Part shown: positions 6,932 to 13,662 of the stretch, piece by piece
Numbering within the stretch: position 1 is the first letter of the stretch
How the letters are laid out: every line of letters starts with the position of its first letter
Assembly (NCBI GenBank): GCA_964431545.1
Contig: CAYSLC010000063.1
Span: forward strand, 1 to 24,779
Length of the DNA stretch: 24,779 bases
Direction: 5' to 3'
Source: CAYSLC01 sp964431545
GTDB taxonomy: Bacteria > Desulfobacterota > Desulfobacteria > Desulfobacterales > JAABSP01
The notes under the pieces: model-generated
Database searches by the model: none
What the model saw: only the letters and a program-made list of their open reading frames with translations
Told to the model about the DNA's origin: nothing
Position numbers and translations under genes: made by a program

Positions 6932-7531
6932 CTATTTTAAAACATTTTGCAATGAAGCCATGGTCAACGAGATGATCTTTTTCAGCGTGGGGACCACGTT
7001 GTGGCCGGTGATGGCGCTCGCTTCGAAGGAGGGCACCTTCAACTGGCTGTTGAGGTCCTTGTCCATCACCTCCACGGGCAGAAGCGGGACATCCTTCAGG
7101 TCCCGCTTGTTGTACTGGAGCACGAGGGGGACCTTGAAGATGCTCTTTTTATAAGTCGATAGGTTTTCCTGAAGATTTTTGAGGGAAAGAACATTTTTTT
7201 TGCGCTGCTCCACCTGTGAATCGGCGACGAAGACCATTCCGTCGACGCCTTTCAGCACCAGGCGCCGGGTGGCATCGTACTTCACCTGGCCGGGCACGGT
7301 ATAAAGCTGAACCTTTACATCATATCCCATAATTTTTCCGATGTCAAAGGGCAGGAAGTCGAAGAAGAGGGTTCGATCCCCGTGGGTCTTGATGCTGACC
7401 ATGTCGGTCTTGATCCGCTCCCGAAACTTCCCATAGATGTATTCCAGGTTGGTGGTTTTCCCTCCCCTGCCAGGACCGTAATATACGATTTTCGCCTGGA
7501 CTTCCTTGTTTTTCATATTGACGAACGCCAA
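6932..7531 (-). CDS. mglA: MglA-like Ras-family small GTPase
   Basis: This 199-residue bacterial Ras-like GTPase is of the MglA type, a nucleotide switch that sets cell polarity and motility in Myxococcus. The motifs are complete: P-loop GPGRGGKTT (19-27), TLFFDFLP (54-61), LYTVPGQ (76-82), the strand GMVFVADSQ, and NKRD (141-144). The P-loop reads GPGRGGKTT where canonical MglA has GPGLCGKTT, a change at two positions. The start is TTG at 7531, giving MAFVN, which matches the usual MglA N-terminus (MSFIN). It is placed 8 nt after AGGAGG; the next ATG (residue 6) has no ribosome site. There is no lipid-modification motif or signal peptide. It lies between two closely related Roadblock genes, 84 bp after the first and 12 bp before the second. 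Family assignment is very secure. The controlled process is unknown. Confidence 0.93.
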   Translation of the reverse strand: MAFVNMKNKEVQAKIVYYGPGRGGKTTNLEYIYGKFRERIKTDMVSIKTHGDRTLFFDFLPFDIGKIMGYDVKVQLYTVPGQVKYDATRRLVLKGVDGMVFVADSQVEQRKKNVLSLKNLQENLSTYKKSIFKVPLVLQYNKRDLKDVPLLPVEVMDKDLNSQLKVPSFEASAITGHNVVPTLKKIISLTMASLQNVLK

Positions 7532-7615
7532 AACAGGTCCCTCCTAAAGGCATACGTTAATCATTACCCGAAAACATCCGGCGCGAGACGGGTGCCCACT
7601 TCCGCGATAGCCGTT

Positions 7616-8041
7616 TTATAATTCCCAAACCTGTTTGATCTTTTCCGTGGCCTCGGCGACCTTCAGCCGCAACAGCCCCAACGTCACGCTCTTTCCGAAG
7701 ATGGTGATCAGAAGAGATTCGTTGTTGACCTTGCTGAAATGGATGTTCTCCTTCTCGCCTTTATGGAAAAGCAGGGAAAACTCCTGTTCACCGACGATCT
7801 TTGCCATGGTATCGACGGCCGCGAAGTTGGCCGAGGCCAGAGCCGCCAGGGAATAGACGTCATGGTCGCAGGTGCCGTCATCCCCCTGGGCGATGATGTT
7901 GCCGGCCATGTCGATGAGCAGGACACTGTTGACGCCGCTTTCCACCAGGTCATCCTGCAGTATCGCCTCGATCTTTTCCAGCTGCTCCTGGCCCAAAGCG
8001 TATTCGGAATAAGTTGCATTGTCGTCAAAATTGGATCCCAA
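7616..8041 (-). CDS. Roadblock/LC7-domain protein 1 (MglB-like)
   Basis: This 141-residue single-domain Roadblock/LC7 protein is the first gene of the minus-strand cluster. It has the same core as Roadblock protein 2: VNSVLLIDMAGNIIAQ, the identical central helix SLAALASANFAAVDTMAKIV, FSLLFHKGE and LGLLRLKVAEATEKI. About 28 of 139 aligned positions differ. The TTG start at 8041 is preferred. It sits 8 nt after AGGAGG, and it makes the two Roadblock proteins align from residue 1 (MGSNFDDNA versus MGSDYEDNA). The in-frame ATG at 8098 has no ribosome site and would add 19 unmatched residues. A TTCCAT/ATGGAA hairpin (8055-8078) lies immediately before the ribosome site. It probably acts with the GTPase, either as its GAP-like dimer or as a heterodimer with Roadblock protein 2. 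Confidence 0.9.
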   Translation of the reverse strand: MGSNFDDNATYSEYALGQEQLEKIEAILQDDLVESGVNSVLLIDMAGNIIAQGDDGTCDHDVYSLAALASANFAAVDTMAKIVGEQEFSLLFHKGEKENIHFSKVNNESLLITIFGKSVTLGLLRLKVAEATEKIKQVWEL

Positions 8042-8055
8042 CGGTCTGTCCTCCT
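8030..8055 (-). repeat. Shared 26-bp leader/start element, copy in Roadblock gene 1
   Basis: This is the partner of 6398-6423: the same AGGAGG, 8-nt spacer, TTG start and Gly-Ser-Asn codons, with one mismatch over 26 bases. Roadblock gene 2 has only a partial match (TTG, GG, TCC), so the closest leader match is not between the two paralogues. Confidence 0.85.
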
Positions 8056-8276
8056 TCCATGAGGTGTTGGTTATGGAAGCGGTGAACGATACCCCCATCG
8101 GAGAATCTAGGGCAGGAAAGATGGCTGTCTTCGGTAATGGCCGCGGATGACAAAGCGAGCCCCATGGCAGCTTCCCAGGCTATTCGGCAAAAATTTTTCT
8201 TCTCTTTACCCAAACCGGTACCCGGTGTCAAAATAATTTTGAAAAATCAACCGATTTGTACAAAAAACAAGCGGTG

Positions 8277-8305
8277 ATCATAGCAACCGGGCACCGACCT
8301 GTCAA
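8277..8305 (-). promoter_or_regulatory. Strong sigma70-type promoter for the Roadblock/GTPase cluster
   Basis: On the minus strand a perfect TTGACA -35 (8305-8300) is 17 bases from TATGAT (8282-8277), a one-mismatch -10. Transcription would begin near 8270, about 230 nt before the TTG start of Roadblock gene 1. No other equally good promoter lies within the cluster, so all five genes may depend on it. Confidence 0.78.
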
Positions 8306-8407
8306 TAATCACAAAATTTTCTTTAAATACATCGGATTATATGGGTCAATCCATCCGGACGAACCCACTTTAGCACTATTGGTATTATGGATGCAAACGT
8401 TAAAATG

Positions 8408-8437
8408 TTGACGCCCGCCCGGTGATTGAAGTATGGT
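8408..8437 (+). promoter_or_regulatory. Candidate sigma70 promoter for pgi-elbB
   Basis: TTGACG (8408-8413) is 18 bases from TATGGT (8432-8437), placing the transcription start near 8444 and leaving a leader of about 30 nt. Each element has one or two mismatches, so the promoter is plausible but weaker than the divergent one. Confidence 0.5.
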
Positions 8438-8474
8438 CGGTGTAACGTAAATCCAAAAACAGGGAACTGTCGAT

Positions 8475-10136
8475 ATGACGGAAGATCGGAATCAGGGGCC
8501 GGAAACCGCCGGATCGAAACCGGAACGGCTGCCCCAGTGGCATTCGCTGGATTCGGCGGCGGCGGAGATCGACCGCCCGGAGAACCACCTTCGACACCTC
8601 CTTGAAGAGGAGGGGCGAGCCCGGAGATACGCCATCGGCGGCGGCGGGCTTCTCTACGATTACTCCCGCCAGCGGGTGAACCGGAAGGTCGTGGACCGGC
8701 TGTCGGACCTGGCGCGGGCCAGGTCCATCCGGGATCGATTCGGCGCCATGGCGCGCGGGGAACGGGTCAACGCCACCGAGGGAAGGGCCGCCCTGCACAC
8801 GGCCTGCCGGGACTTTTCCGGAAAGCCGCTCGTGGTCGACGGCCTGGACGTGACCGCCCGGATGGCGGAGATCCGGGAGCGCATCAAAACCTTCTCGGAG
8901 AAGGTCCGAAACGGGGTGATCAGGGGGTCCACCGGCAAGCCCTTCCGCCACGTGGTGGTGATCGGCATCGGCGGGTCCTACCTGGGGACGGCCTTTGTCT
9001 CCCAGGCCCTCGAGGCGTATGCGCGGGGGGGGATGACCCTCCACTACCTGGCCAACGTGGACATCCACAACTTCGGGGGGATCGCCGCCAGGATCGATCC
9101 GGAGGCCACCCTCTGGATCGTGATCTCCAAGAGCTACACCACCGCGGAGACCCTGGCCAACGCGGGCCTTGCCTATGAATTCATGCGGGGCAAGGGGGTG
9201 GATCCCGCCGGCCACGTGGTCACCGTCACCGCCCAGGGAAGCCCGGGAGATGATCCGGAAAACCCCGTCCTCGACACCTTTCATATGTTCGGCTTCATCG
9301 GCGGCAGATACAGCGTCACCTCCGCCGTGGGGGGCGTTCCCCTCAGCCTCTACCTGGGATACGACCATTTCGAGCGGTTTCTGAAAGGGGCCGAGGAGAT
9401 GGACCGCCACGCCCTTTCGGCCGAAGAGGAACAGAACGCGCCGCTCATGGCCGCCATGATCGGAATCTGGAACAACAACTTCCTGGGATATCCGGCTTTG
9501 GGGATCATCCCCTACGCCGATCCGCTGGCCAAGCTGGCCCCCCACGTCCAGCAGCTCTACATGGAGAGCAACGGGAAGTCGGTCTCCATCGACGGAGAAC
9601 CCCTCGACATTGGAACCGGGGTGATCGTCTTCGGGGAGCCCGGCACAAACGCCCAGCACTCCTTTTTCCAGCTGGCCCACCAGGGACGCCCCTTCCCCAT
9701 CGAGTTCATCGGCGTGATCAATCCCCAGTACCAGGGGTACACCGCCACCTCCAAAGGGGTGACCAACCACCAGGAACTCTGGGCCAACCTCATCTCCCAG
9801 CCCATGGCCCTGGCCCTGGGCGGGGCCGGAAATGATCCCGCCCGGTCGTTTTCCGGGAACCGGCCCTCTTCGACGATTCTGTTGGAAGACCTGTCGCCGG
9901 AGAGCGTCGGCCGGCTCCTCTCCTTCTATGAGGCCAGAACCGTCTACGAGGCCTTTGTGTGGGGGATCAACCCCTTCGATCAATTCGGCGTGGAACTCGG
10001 AAAATCCCTGGCCACGGACATCCGGAAGCAGATGGCCGAAAAAAACCGGGACCCGGACCACCCCTTCGGGGGGACGGACCCCATCCGTCGCTTCTATCTG
10101 GAGACCCTTTTTTCAGGAACCCTGACGCAACCATAA
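8475..10136 (+). CDS. pgi: Glucose-6-phosphate isomerase
   Basis: This 553-residue cytoplasmic enzyme interconverts glucose-6-phosphate and fructose-6-phosphate in glycolysis and gluconeogenesis. The family signatures are in order: NATEGRAALHTA, VVVIGIGGSYLG, the phosphate-binding SKSYTTAET, GGRYSVTSAVGG, MESNGK, GEPGTNAQHSFFQLAHQG with the catalytic Glu and His, and NPFDQFGVELGK with the C-terminal Lys. The wording GGRYSVTSAVGG and GTNAQHSFFQ differs from the enteric GGRYSLWSAIG and GTNGQH forms, so it belongs to a different Pgi subgroup. Length is close to the usual 550. AGGGA lies 9 nt before the ATG at 8475. The elbB ribosome site overlaps its TAA stop, so the two genes are probably co-translated. 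A 553-codon open frame on the opposite strand is a composition shadow. Confidence 0.97.
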   Translation: MTEDRNQGPETAGSKPERLPQWHSLDSAAAEIDRPENHLRHLLEEEGRARRYAIGGGGLLYDYSRQRVNRKVVDRLSDLARARSIRDRFGAMARGERVNATEGRAALHTACRDFSGKPLVVDGLDVTARMAEIRERIKTFSEKVRNGVIRGSTGKPFRHVVVIGIGGSYLGTAFVSQALEAYARGGMTLHYLANVDIHNFGGIAARIDPEATLWIVISKSYTTAETLANAGLAYEFMRGKGVDPAGHVVTVTAQGSPGDDPENPVLDTFHMFGFIGGRYSVTSAVGGVPLSLYLGYDHFERFLKGAEEMDRHALSAEEEQNAPLMAAMIGIWNNNFLGYPALGIIPYADPLAKLAPHVQQLYMESNGKSVSIDGEPLDIGTGVIVFGEPGTNAQHSFFQLAHQGRPFPIEFIGVINPQYQGYTATSKGVTNHQELWANLISQPMALALGGAGNDPARSFSGNRPSSTILLEDLSPESVGRLLSFYEARTVYEAFVWGINPFDQFGVELGKSLATDIRKQMAEKNRDPDHPFGGTDPIRRFYLETLFSGTLTQP

Positions 10137-10149
10137 GGAGGCGGAAACC

Positions 10150-10809
10150 ATGGCAAAGACGGTCGGCGTGCTGCTCTCGGGCTGCGGCGTCTTCGACGGC
10201 TCGGAGATCCACGAGGCGGTGTTGACCCTCCTCTTCCTGGACCGGGCGGGGGTTCGAATCCTCTGCGCGGCTCCGGATGTGGACCAGCACCATGTGATCA
10301 ACCACATCACCCAACAGCCCATGGACGGTACCCGGAACGTCCTGGTGGAATCGGCCCGGATCGCCAGGGGGGAGATCCGCAATGTCGGGGATCTCACCGC
10401 CGACGACATGGATGCCCTGATCATCCCCGGCGGCTTCGGGGCGGCCAAGAACCTGAGCGACTTTGCCTTCAACGGGCCGGAGTCGACCGTCCATCCCGAC
10501 GTCAAACGCCTCCTGAACGCCCTGGCCTCGGCGGGAAAGCCCATCGGCGCCGTCTGCATCGCCCCCGCCACCCTGGTCCGGGCCCTGGCGGAACGGAACC
10601 CGGAGGTGACCATCGGGACCGATCCCGACACCGCCTCCGCCATCGAACAGATGGGCGGCGGCCATGTCCCCTGCCGGGTGGACACCATCCACGTGGATGA
10701 GAAAAACCGCATCGTCTCCACGCCGGCCTATATGCTCGGACCCTCCATCAAGAATGTGGCTCTGGGGATCGAAAAGCTGGTCGACCAGGTGGTCTCCATG
10801 ATCGATTGA
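10150..10809 (+). CDS. elbB: Isoprenoid-biosynthesis-associated DJ-1/PfpI protein ElbB
   Basis: This 219-residue DJ-1/PfpI-superfamily protein matches E. coli ElbB (YhbL) closely along its whole length. It begins with GVLLSGCGVFDGSEIHEAVL and contains VINHITQQPMDGTRNVLVES, ARGEIRN, LIIPGGFGAAKNLSDFA, the nucleophile-elbow segment AVCIAPATL (Cys136) and IVSTPAYMLG. E. coli ElbB has been linked to isoprenoid production and has weak glyoxalase activity. The cellular role is not settled, so no reaction is claimed. It starts 13 bp after pgi with AAGGAGG overlapping the pgi stop, which indicates a two-gene operon. It is soluble, with no signal peptide. Confidence 0.95.
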   Translation: MAKTVGVLLSGCGVFDGSEIHEAVLTLLFLDRAGVRILCAAPDVDQHHVINHITQQPMDGTRNVLVESARIARGEIRNVGDLTADDMDALIIPGGFGAAKNLSDFAFNGPESTVHPDVKRLLNALASAGKPIGAVCIAPATLVRALAERNPEVTIGTDPDTASAIEQMGGGHVPCRVDTIHVDEKNRIVSTPAYMLGPSIKNVALGIEKLVDQVVSMID

Positions 10810-10854
10810 AATCCCCGGATTGAATTCCCAGGCTTGGTAACAGTTGGGGATGAT

Positions 10855-10889
10855 CCCCTCGTTCACGACGGCCGAGGGGTGCATCTTTT
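10855..10889 (+). terminator. Possible terminator after elbB
   Basis: CCCCTCG (10855-10861) and CGAGGGG (10873-10879) form a 7-bp GC-rich stem with an 11-nt loop. A short interrupted pyrimidine/T stretch follows (TTTT at 10886-10889). The T run starts six bases after the stem, so termination efficiency is doubtful. Confidence 0.4.
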
Positions 10890-10922
10890 ATCAACGTTCA
10901 CCCAAAAGAAAAAGGAGGTTCA

Positions 10923-11249
10923 ATGGTCCGTCTGAAATGGAACATGCGGGTTCTGGTGGTGCTCCTGGTGATCGGGAGCATGGCGTCGGCGGCGGTGGCC
11001 GCGGATATGGCCAAGGTCAACATCAACACCGCCCCCGCCGGAGAGTTGACGACGCTCAACGGCGTCGGGGATGCCCTGGCGGGACGCATCCTGGAGTACC
11101 GGAAGGCAAACGGCCCCTTCCAGCGGCCGGAGGATATTCAGAAGGTCAAGGGGATCGGTCCGGCCATCTGGGACCGGAACAAGGAACGGATCACCGTCGG
11201 ACAGCCGGCGGCCAAGCCCGAAAAACCGGCCCCCAAAAAGAAGAAATAG
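10923..11249 (+). CDS. Exported ComEA-like helix-hairpin-helix protein
   Basis: This 108-residue protein has a signal peptide (MRVLVVLLVIGSMASAAVA, cleavage near AVA-AD). A ComEA-type helix-hairpin-helix domain follows: VNINTAPAGELTTLNGVGDA, then RILEYRKANGPFQRPEDIQK and VKGIGPAIWDRNKERI. The two G-x-G hairpin turns (NGVGDA and KGIGPA) are those that bind the DNA backbone in ComEA. The tail is Lys/Pro-rich (KPEKPAPKKKK), which adds positive charge. An excellent AAAGGAGGT site precedes the ATG at 10923. It lacks the membrane-anchored linker region of full-length ComEA and is the small stand-alone form common in Gram-negative bacteria. A periplasmic DNA-binding role is the family inference. The nearby T2SS offers another possible context. 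Confidence 0.9.
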   Translation: MVRLKWNMRVLVVLLVIGSMASAAVAADMAKVNINTAPAGELTTLNGVGDALAGRILEYRKANGPFQRPEDIQKVKGIGPAIWDRNKERITVGQPAAKPEKPAPKKKK

Positions 11250-11265
11250 GCACGCGCGGATCATC

Positions 11266-11313
11266 GACCCCGCCCGCCCGGAGCGCCGCGGCACGGCGGG
11301 TGGGGTCCTTTTT
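11266..11313 (+). terminator. Rho-independent terminator after the first helix-hairpin-helix gene
   Basis: A 13-bp stem (11266-11278 with 11295-11307, one G-U pair) starts GACCCCGCC and ends GGGGTC. It is followed after one base by five T residues (11309-11313). It lies 16 bp after the stop of the small ComEA-like gene and separates it from the second helix-hairpin-helix gene. Confidence 0.78.
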
Positions 11314-11342
11314 GTCCCCGGCGGTTCATGGAAAGGAGCGGC

Positions 11343-11888
11343 ATGCGATACGGCAAATCGAGACGGCTTTCAGTGGTCCTGGGGGCGGGCTTCCTCCTTC
11401 TGTTTCTCGCCTCCGGTGCCCCGGCCCAGGATTTGGGGTGGACCGACGTGAAGACCCGTCTTCTTCCGGACGACAGCTTTGCCGTCATCGAGACGGCCCC
11501 CGGCGGCCGGAAGATCCGCCGCTGCCCTTATCGGGACCGGAACGGCGAGATCGACTACGACCAGTTGATTTATGTCCTGGGGACCCTTGATGAAACGCAT
11601 TGGCTCGATCCCGGAAACCGGCGGGTCGCCGAGGAACTGCTGACGCCCTACTACGACCGCTACGTGGCAAAGCTCCGCAAGAAAGAGCTGGACCGCCCCG
11701 TCGATATCAACGACGCCTCCCTCAAGGAGCTGGTGGCCCTCCCCCGGATCGGCCCGGTGATCGCCACCAGGATCGTCCGGAGGCGCCGGGCCCACGGCCG
11801 GTACATGACCACCGCGGACATCAAGAAGGTCCAGGGGATCGGAGAGGGGACCTACCGGGCCCTTCGGTTTTATATCCGGACGGACTAA
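11343..11888 (+). CDS. Exported protein with C-terminal ComEA-like helix-hairpin-helix domain
   Basis: This 181-residue protein begins with a signal peptide (VVLGAGFLLLFLASGAPAQ). A region of about 100 residues that I cannot assign follows (DVKTRLLPDDSFAVIETAPG, GEIDYDQLIYVLGTLDE). Residues about 118-181 form a helix-hairpin-helix domain: VDINDASLKELVALPRIGPV, ATRIVRRRRAHGRYMTTADI and KKVQGIGEGTYRALRFYI. The turns PRIGPV and QGIGEG are the DNA-backbone-binding hairpins of the family. The ATG at 11343 is preceded by AAAGGAG with short spacing (4 nt); an upstream ATG at 11328 has no ribosome site. It lies 160-200 bp upstream of the T2SS operon on the same strand. The DNA-binding or structural role is inferred, and the N-terminal half is novel to me. 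Confidence 0.82.
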   Translation: MRYGKSRRLSVVLGAGFLLLFLASGAPAQDLGWTDVKTRLLPDDSFAVIETAPGGRKIRRCPYRDRNGEIDYDQLIYVLGTLDETHWLDPGNRRVAEELLTPYYDRYVAKLRKKELDRPVDINDASLKELVALPRIGPVIATRIVRRRRAHGRYMTTADIKKVQGIGEGTYRALRFYIRTD

Positions 11889-11949
11889 TCCCCCCCTTCA
11901 TCCCGCCTCCATAGGGCGTTCGCTCTAAATCTCCCGGCCAAATTCCCCC

Positions 11950-11978
11950 TTGACACCCGTACCGGTATATCCCATACT
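11950..11978 (+). promoter_or_regulatory. Candidate promoter of the T2SS operon
   Basis: A perfect TTGACA (11950-11955) lies 17 bases before CATACT (11973-11978), a four-of-six -10. The transcription start would be near 11985. A 6-bp hairpin (GGAGCC 11989-11994 with GGCTCC 12000-12005) would sit at the very 5' end of the mRNA, where it could stabilise the transcript. No T run follows, so it is not a terminator. Confidence 0.55.
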
Positions 11979-12097
11979 TCCGCTTTTAGGAGCCGCGGGG
12001 GCTCCCTCTCTCGAAGTGGTTTAAAATTATTCGTTTTCAGTAGGTTATGAGGATACTCCGCTGTAAGTCACGGGGCGGAGCCATATCCGAATTCACG

Positions 12098-13660
12098 ATG
12101 GCATCCCCATTGGAATCCACGGAATTGGAAATCAAAGAGCAAAAAAGGCCCATGGCGCGCACGGACTATCCGAGGGAGCCGGTCCCCCTGGAGAATCTCT
12201 CCGTCAAGTTCATGAAAGCGTCCTGTTTCGTGCCGGTTTCCCTGGAGGGCCACACGCTCCGGATCGCGGTCGCCGATCCCGGAGACAACTATCCCGTCGA
12301 CGCCCTCCAGTTCGCCTACGGCCTCGCCGTCGAGGCCCGTCCGGGCAAAACGGAGGATATCCTCCAGGCCATCGAAAACCTTTACGGCGCCGGCAGTCAG
12401 TCCCTGGAGACCATCATCGAGGAGGCGGGCCGGGACGTCTACGAGATCAGCCCGGAGCGGGAGGCAGATGTCGACCACCTCCGGGACCTCGCCTCCGAGG
12501 CGCCCATCATCCGCCTGGTCAACCGGTTGATCCTCAAGGCGGTGGAGGCGCGGGCCTCGGACATCCACTTCGAGCCGTTCGAGAAGGAGTTCAATGTCCG
12601 GTACCGGATCGACGGCGTTCTCCACGAGGTCGAATCTCCACCGGCCCGGCTCCAGGCCGCCATCATCTCCCGGGTCAAAATCATGGCCAAGCTCGACATC
12701 GCCGAACGGCGGCTGCCCCAGGACGGTCGGATCAAGCTCAAGATCGGCGAGAAGGACATCGATTTCCGGGTCTCCACCATACCGACCATCTACGGGGAGA
12801 GCATGGTGATGCGGATCCTCGACCGGGAGTCTCTGATTCTCGATCTGAAGCAACTCGGTTTTCCCGAGGATGTATATACCCGCTACATCGAACTGATCTC
12901 CCAACCCTACGGGATGATCCTCGTCACCGGCCCCACCGGGAGCGGAAAAACCTCCACCCTCTATACCACCCTGGCCCGGATCAACACCCCGGAAAAGAAG
13001 ATCATCACCCTCGAGGACCCGGTGGAGTACCAGCTCCGGGGGGTCAATCAGATCCAGGTGAGCACGAAGATCGGCCTGACCTTCTCCAGGGGGCTCCGCT
13101 CCATCGTCCGCCAGGACCCCGACATCATCCTGGTGGGGGAGATCCGGGACCGGGAGACGGCGGAGATCGCCATCCAGTCGGCCCTGACCGGCCACCTTCT
13201 CTTCAGCACCCTCCACACCAACGACTCGGCCGGCGCCGTCACCCGCCTGTTGGACATGGGCGTGGAGACCTTCCTCCTCGGTTCCACCCTGCTCGGCATC
13301 CTGGCCCAGCGGCTGATCCGGGTGATCTGCGGGAACTGCAAGCGATCCGTCACCCCGGAAGGCCGGCTCCTCCGGTCCATGAAGGCCGATCCGGAGGAGA
13401 TCCAAGAGACCGTGTTTTACGACGGGGGAGGGTGCGAGGAATGCCGCAATACCGGGTTTCGGGGCAGGAGCGGCATCTTCGAGTACCTGGCCATCGACGA
13501 TGAAATCCGCCGGGAGATCATCGCCCGGTCGAGCACCGAACGGATCCGGGAGATCGCCGCCGGCAAGGGGATGACCCCGCTTCGGGGGGACGGATGGCGG
13601 AAGGTCGTTCAGGGGGTGACCACGATCCCGGAGGTGCTCCGGGTCACCCTGGAGAACTGA
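12098..13660 (+). CDS. gspE: Type II secretion system ATPase GspE
   Basis: This is the hexameric cytoplasmic ATPase that powers pseudopilus assembly in type II secretion. With the start at 12098 it has 520 residues. The N-terminal GspE domain (about 30-125) is followed by the PAS-like N2 region with ASDIHFEP, then the ATPase core. Walker A is GPTGSGKT (278-285), the Asp box TLEDPVEY, Walker B DIILVGEIRD (around 342-351), and the His box GHLLFSTLHTND. The four-cysteine zinc site is intact: C411xxC414 and C446xxC449. The true start is uncertain. ATGs at 12047, 12098 and 12152 are all in frame and none has a well-spaced ribosome site. I favour 12098 because the extra upstream residues look non-coding. 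It is first in the operon and is followed by gspF after 2 bp. Confidence 0.96.
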   Translation: MASPLESTELEIKEQKRPMARTDYPREPVPLENLSVKFMKASCFVPVSLEGHTLRIAVADPGDNYPVDALQFAYGLAVEARPGKTEDILQAIENLYGAGSQSLETIIEEAGRDVYEISPEREADVDHLRDLASEAPIIRLVNRLILKAVEARASDIHFEPFEKEFNVRYRIDGVLHEVESPPARLQAAIISRVKIMAKLDIAERRLPQDGRIKLKIGEKDIDFRVSTIPTIYGESMVMRILDRESLILDLKQLGFPEDVYTRYIELISQPYGMILVTGPTGSGKTSTLYTTLARINTPEKKIITLEDPVEYQLRGVNQIQVSTKIGLTFSRGLRSIVRQDPDIILVGEIRDRETAEIAIQSALTGHLLFSTLHTNDSAGAVTRLLDMGVETFLLGSTLLGILAQRLIRVICGNCKRSVTPEGRLLRSMKADPEEIQETVFYDGGGCEECRNTGFRGRSGIFEYLAIDDEIRREIIARSSTERIREIAAGKGMTPLRGDGWRKVVQGVTTIPEVLRVTLEN

Positions 13661-13662
13661 GG

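Larger units (their letters stand above)
8042..8474. other. AT-rich divergent regulatory region
   Basis: This 433-bp stretch separates the minus-strand Roadblock cluster from pgi. I see no convincing gene in it. It holds promoters for both directions: the minus one at 8277-8305 and the plus one at 8408-8437. The part from about 8196 to 8410 is much richer in A and T than the genes around it. The minus transcript would carry a leader of about 230 nt. That leader has a short hairpin at 8055-8078 and no clear terminator. I could not match it to a known riboswitch. Confidence 0.7.

Noticed and set aside
8042..8098. In-frame ATG at 8098 as the start of Roadblock protein 1
   Set aside because: No ribosome site, and the added residues do not align with the paralogue. 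TTG at 8041 has AGGAGG at 8-nt spacing.
8110..8215. Possible c-di-GMP-I-like riboswitch (GACAAAGC and GCCATTACCGAA fragments)
   Set aside because: I could not build the expected P1 and paired helices on either strand; the resemblance is limited to short words.
8400..10061. 553-codon open frame antisense to pgi
   Set aside because: Composition shadow of a GC-rich gene. The plus-strand frame carries all Pgi motifs and a ribosome site; the antisense protein shows no domain.
11912..11927. Small hairpin (TAGGGC/GCTCTA) after the second helix-hairpin-helix gene as a terminator
   Set aside because: Six pairs including a G-U and no T run on the plus strand.
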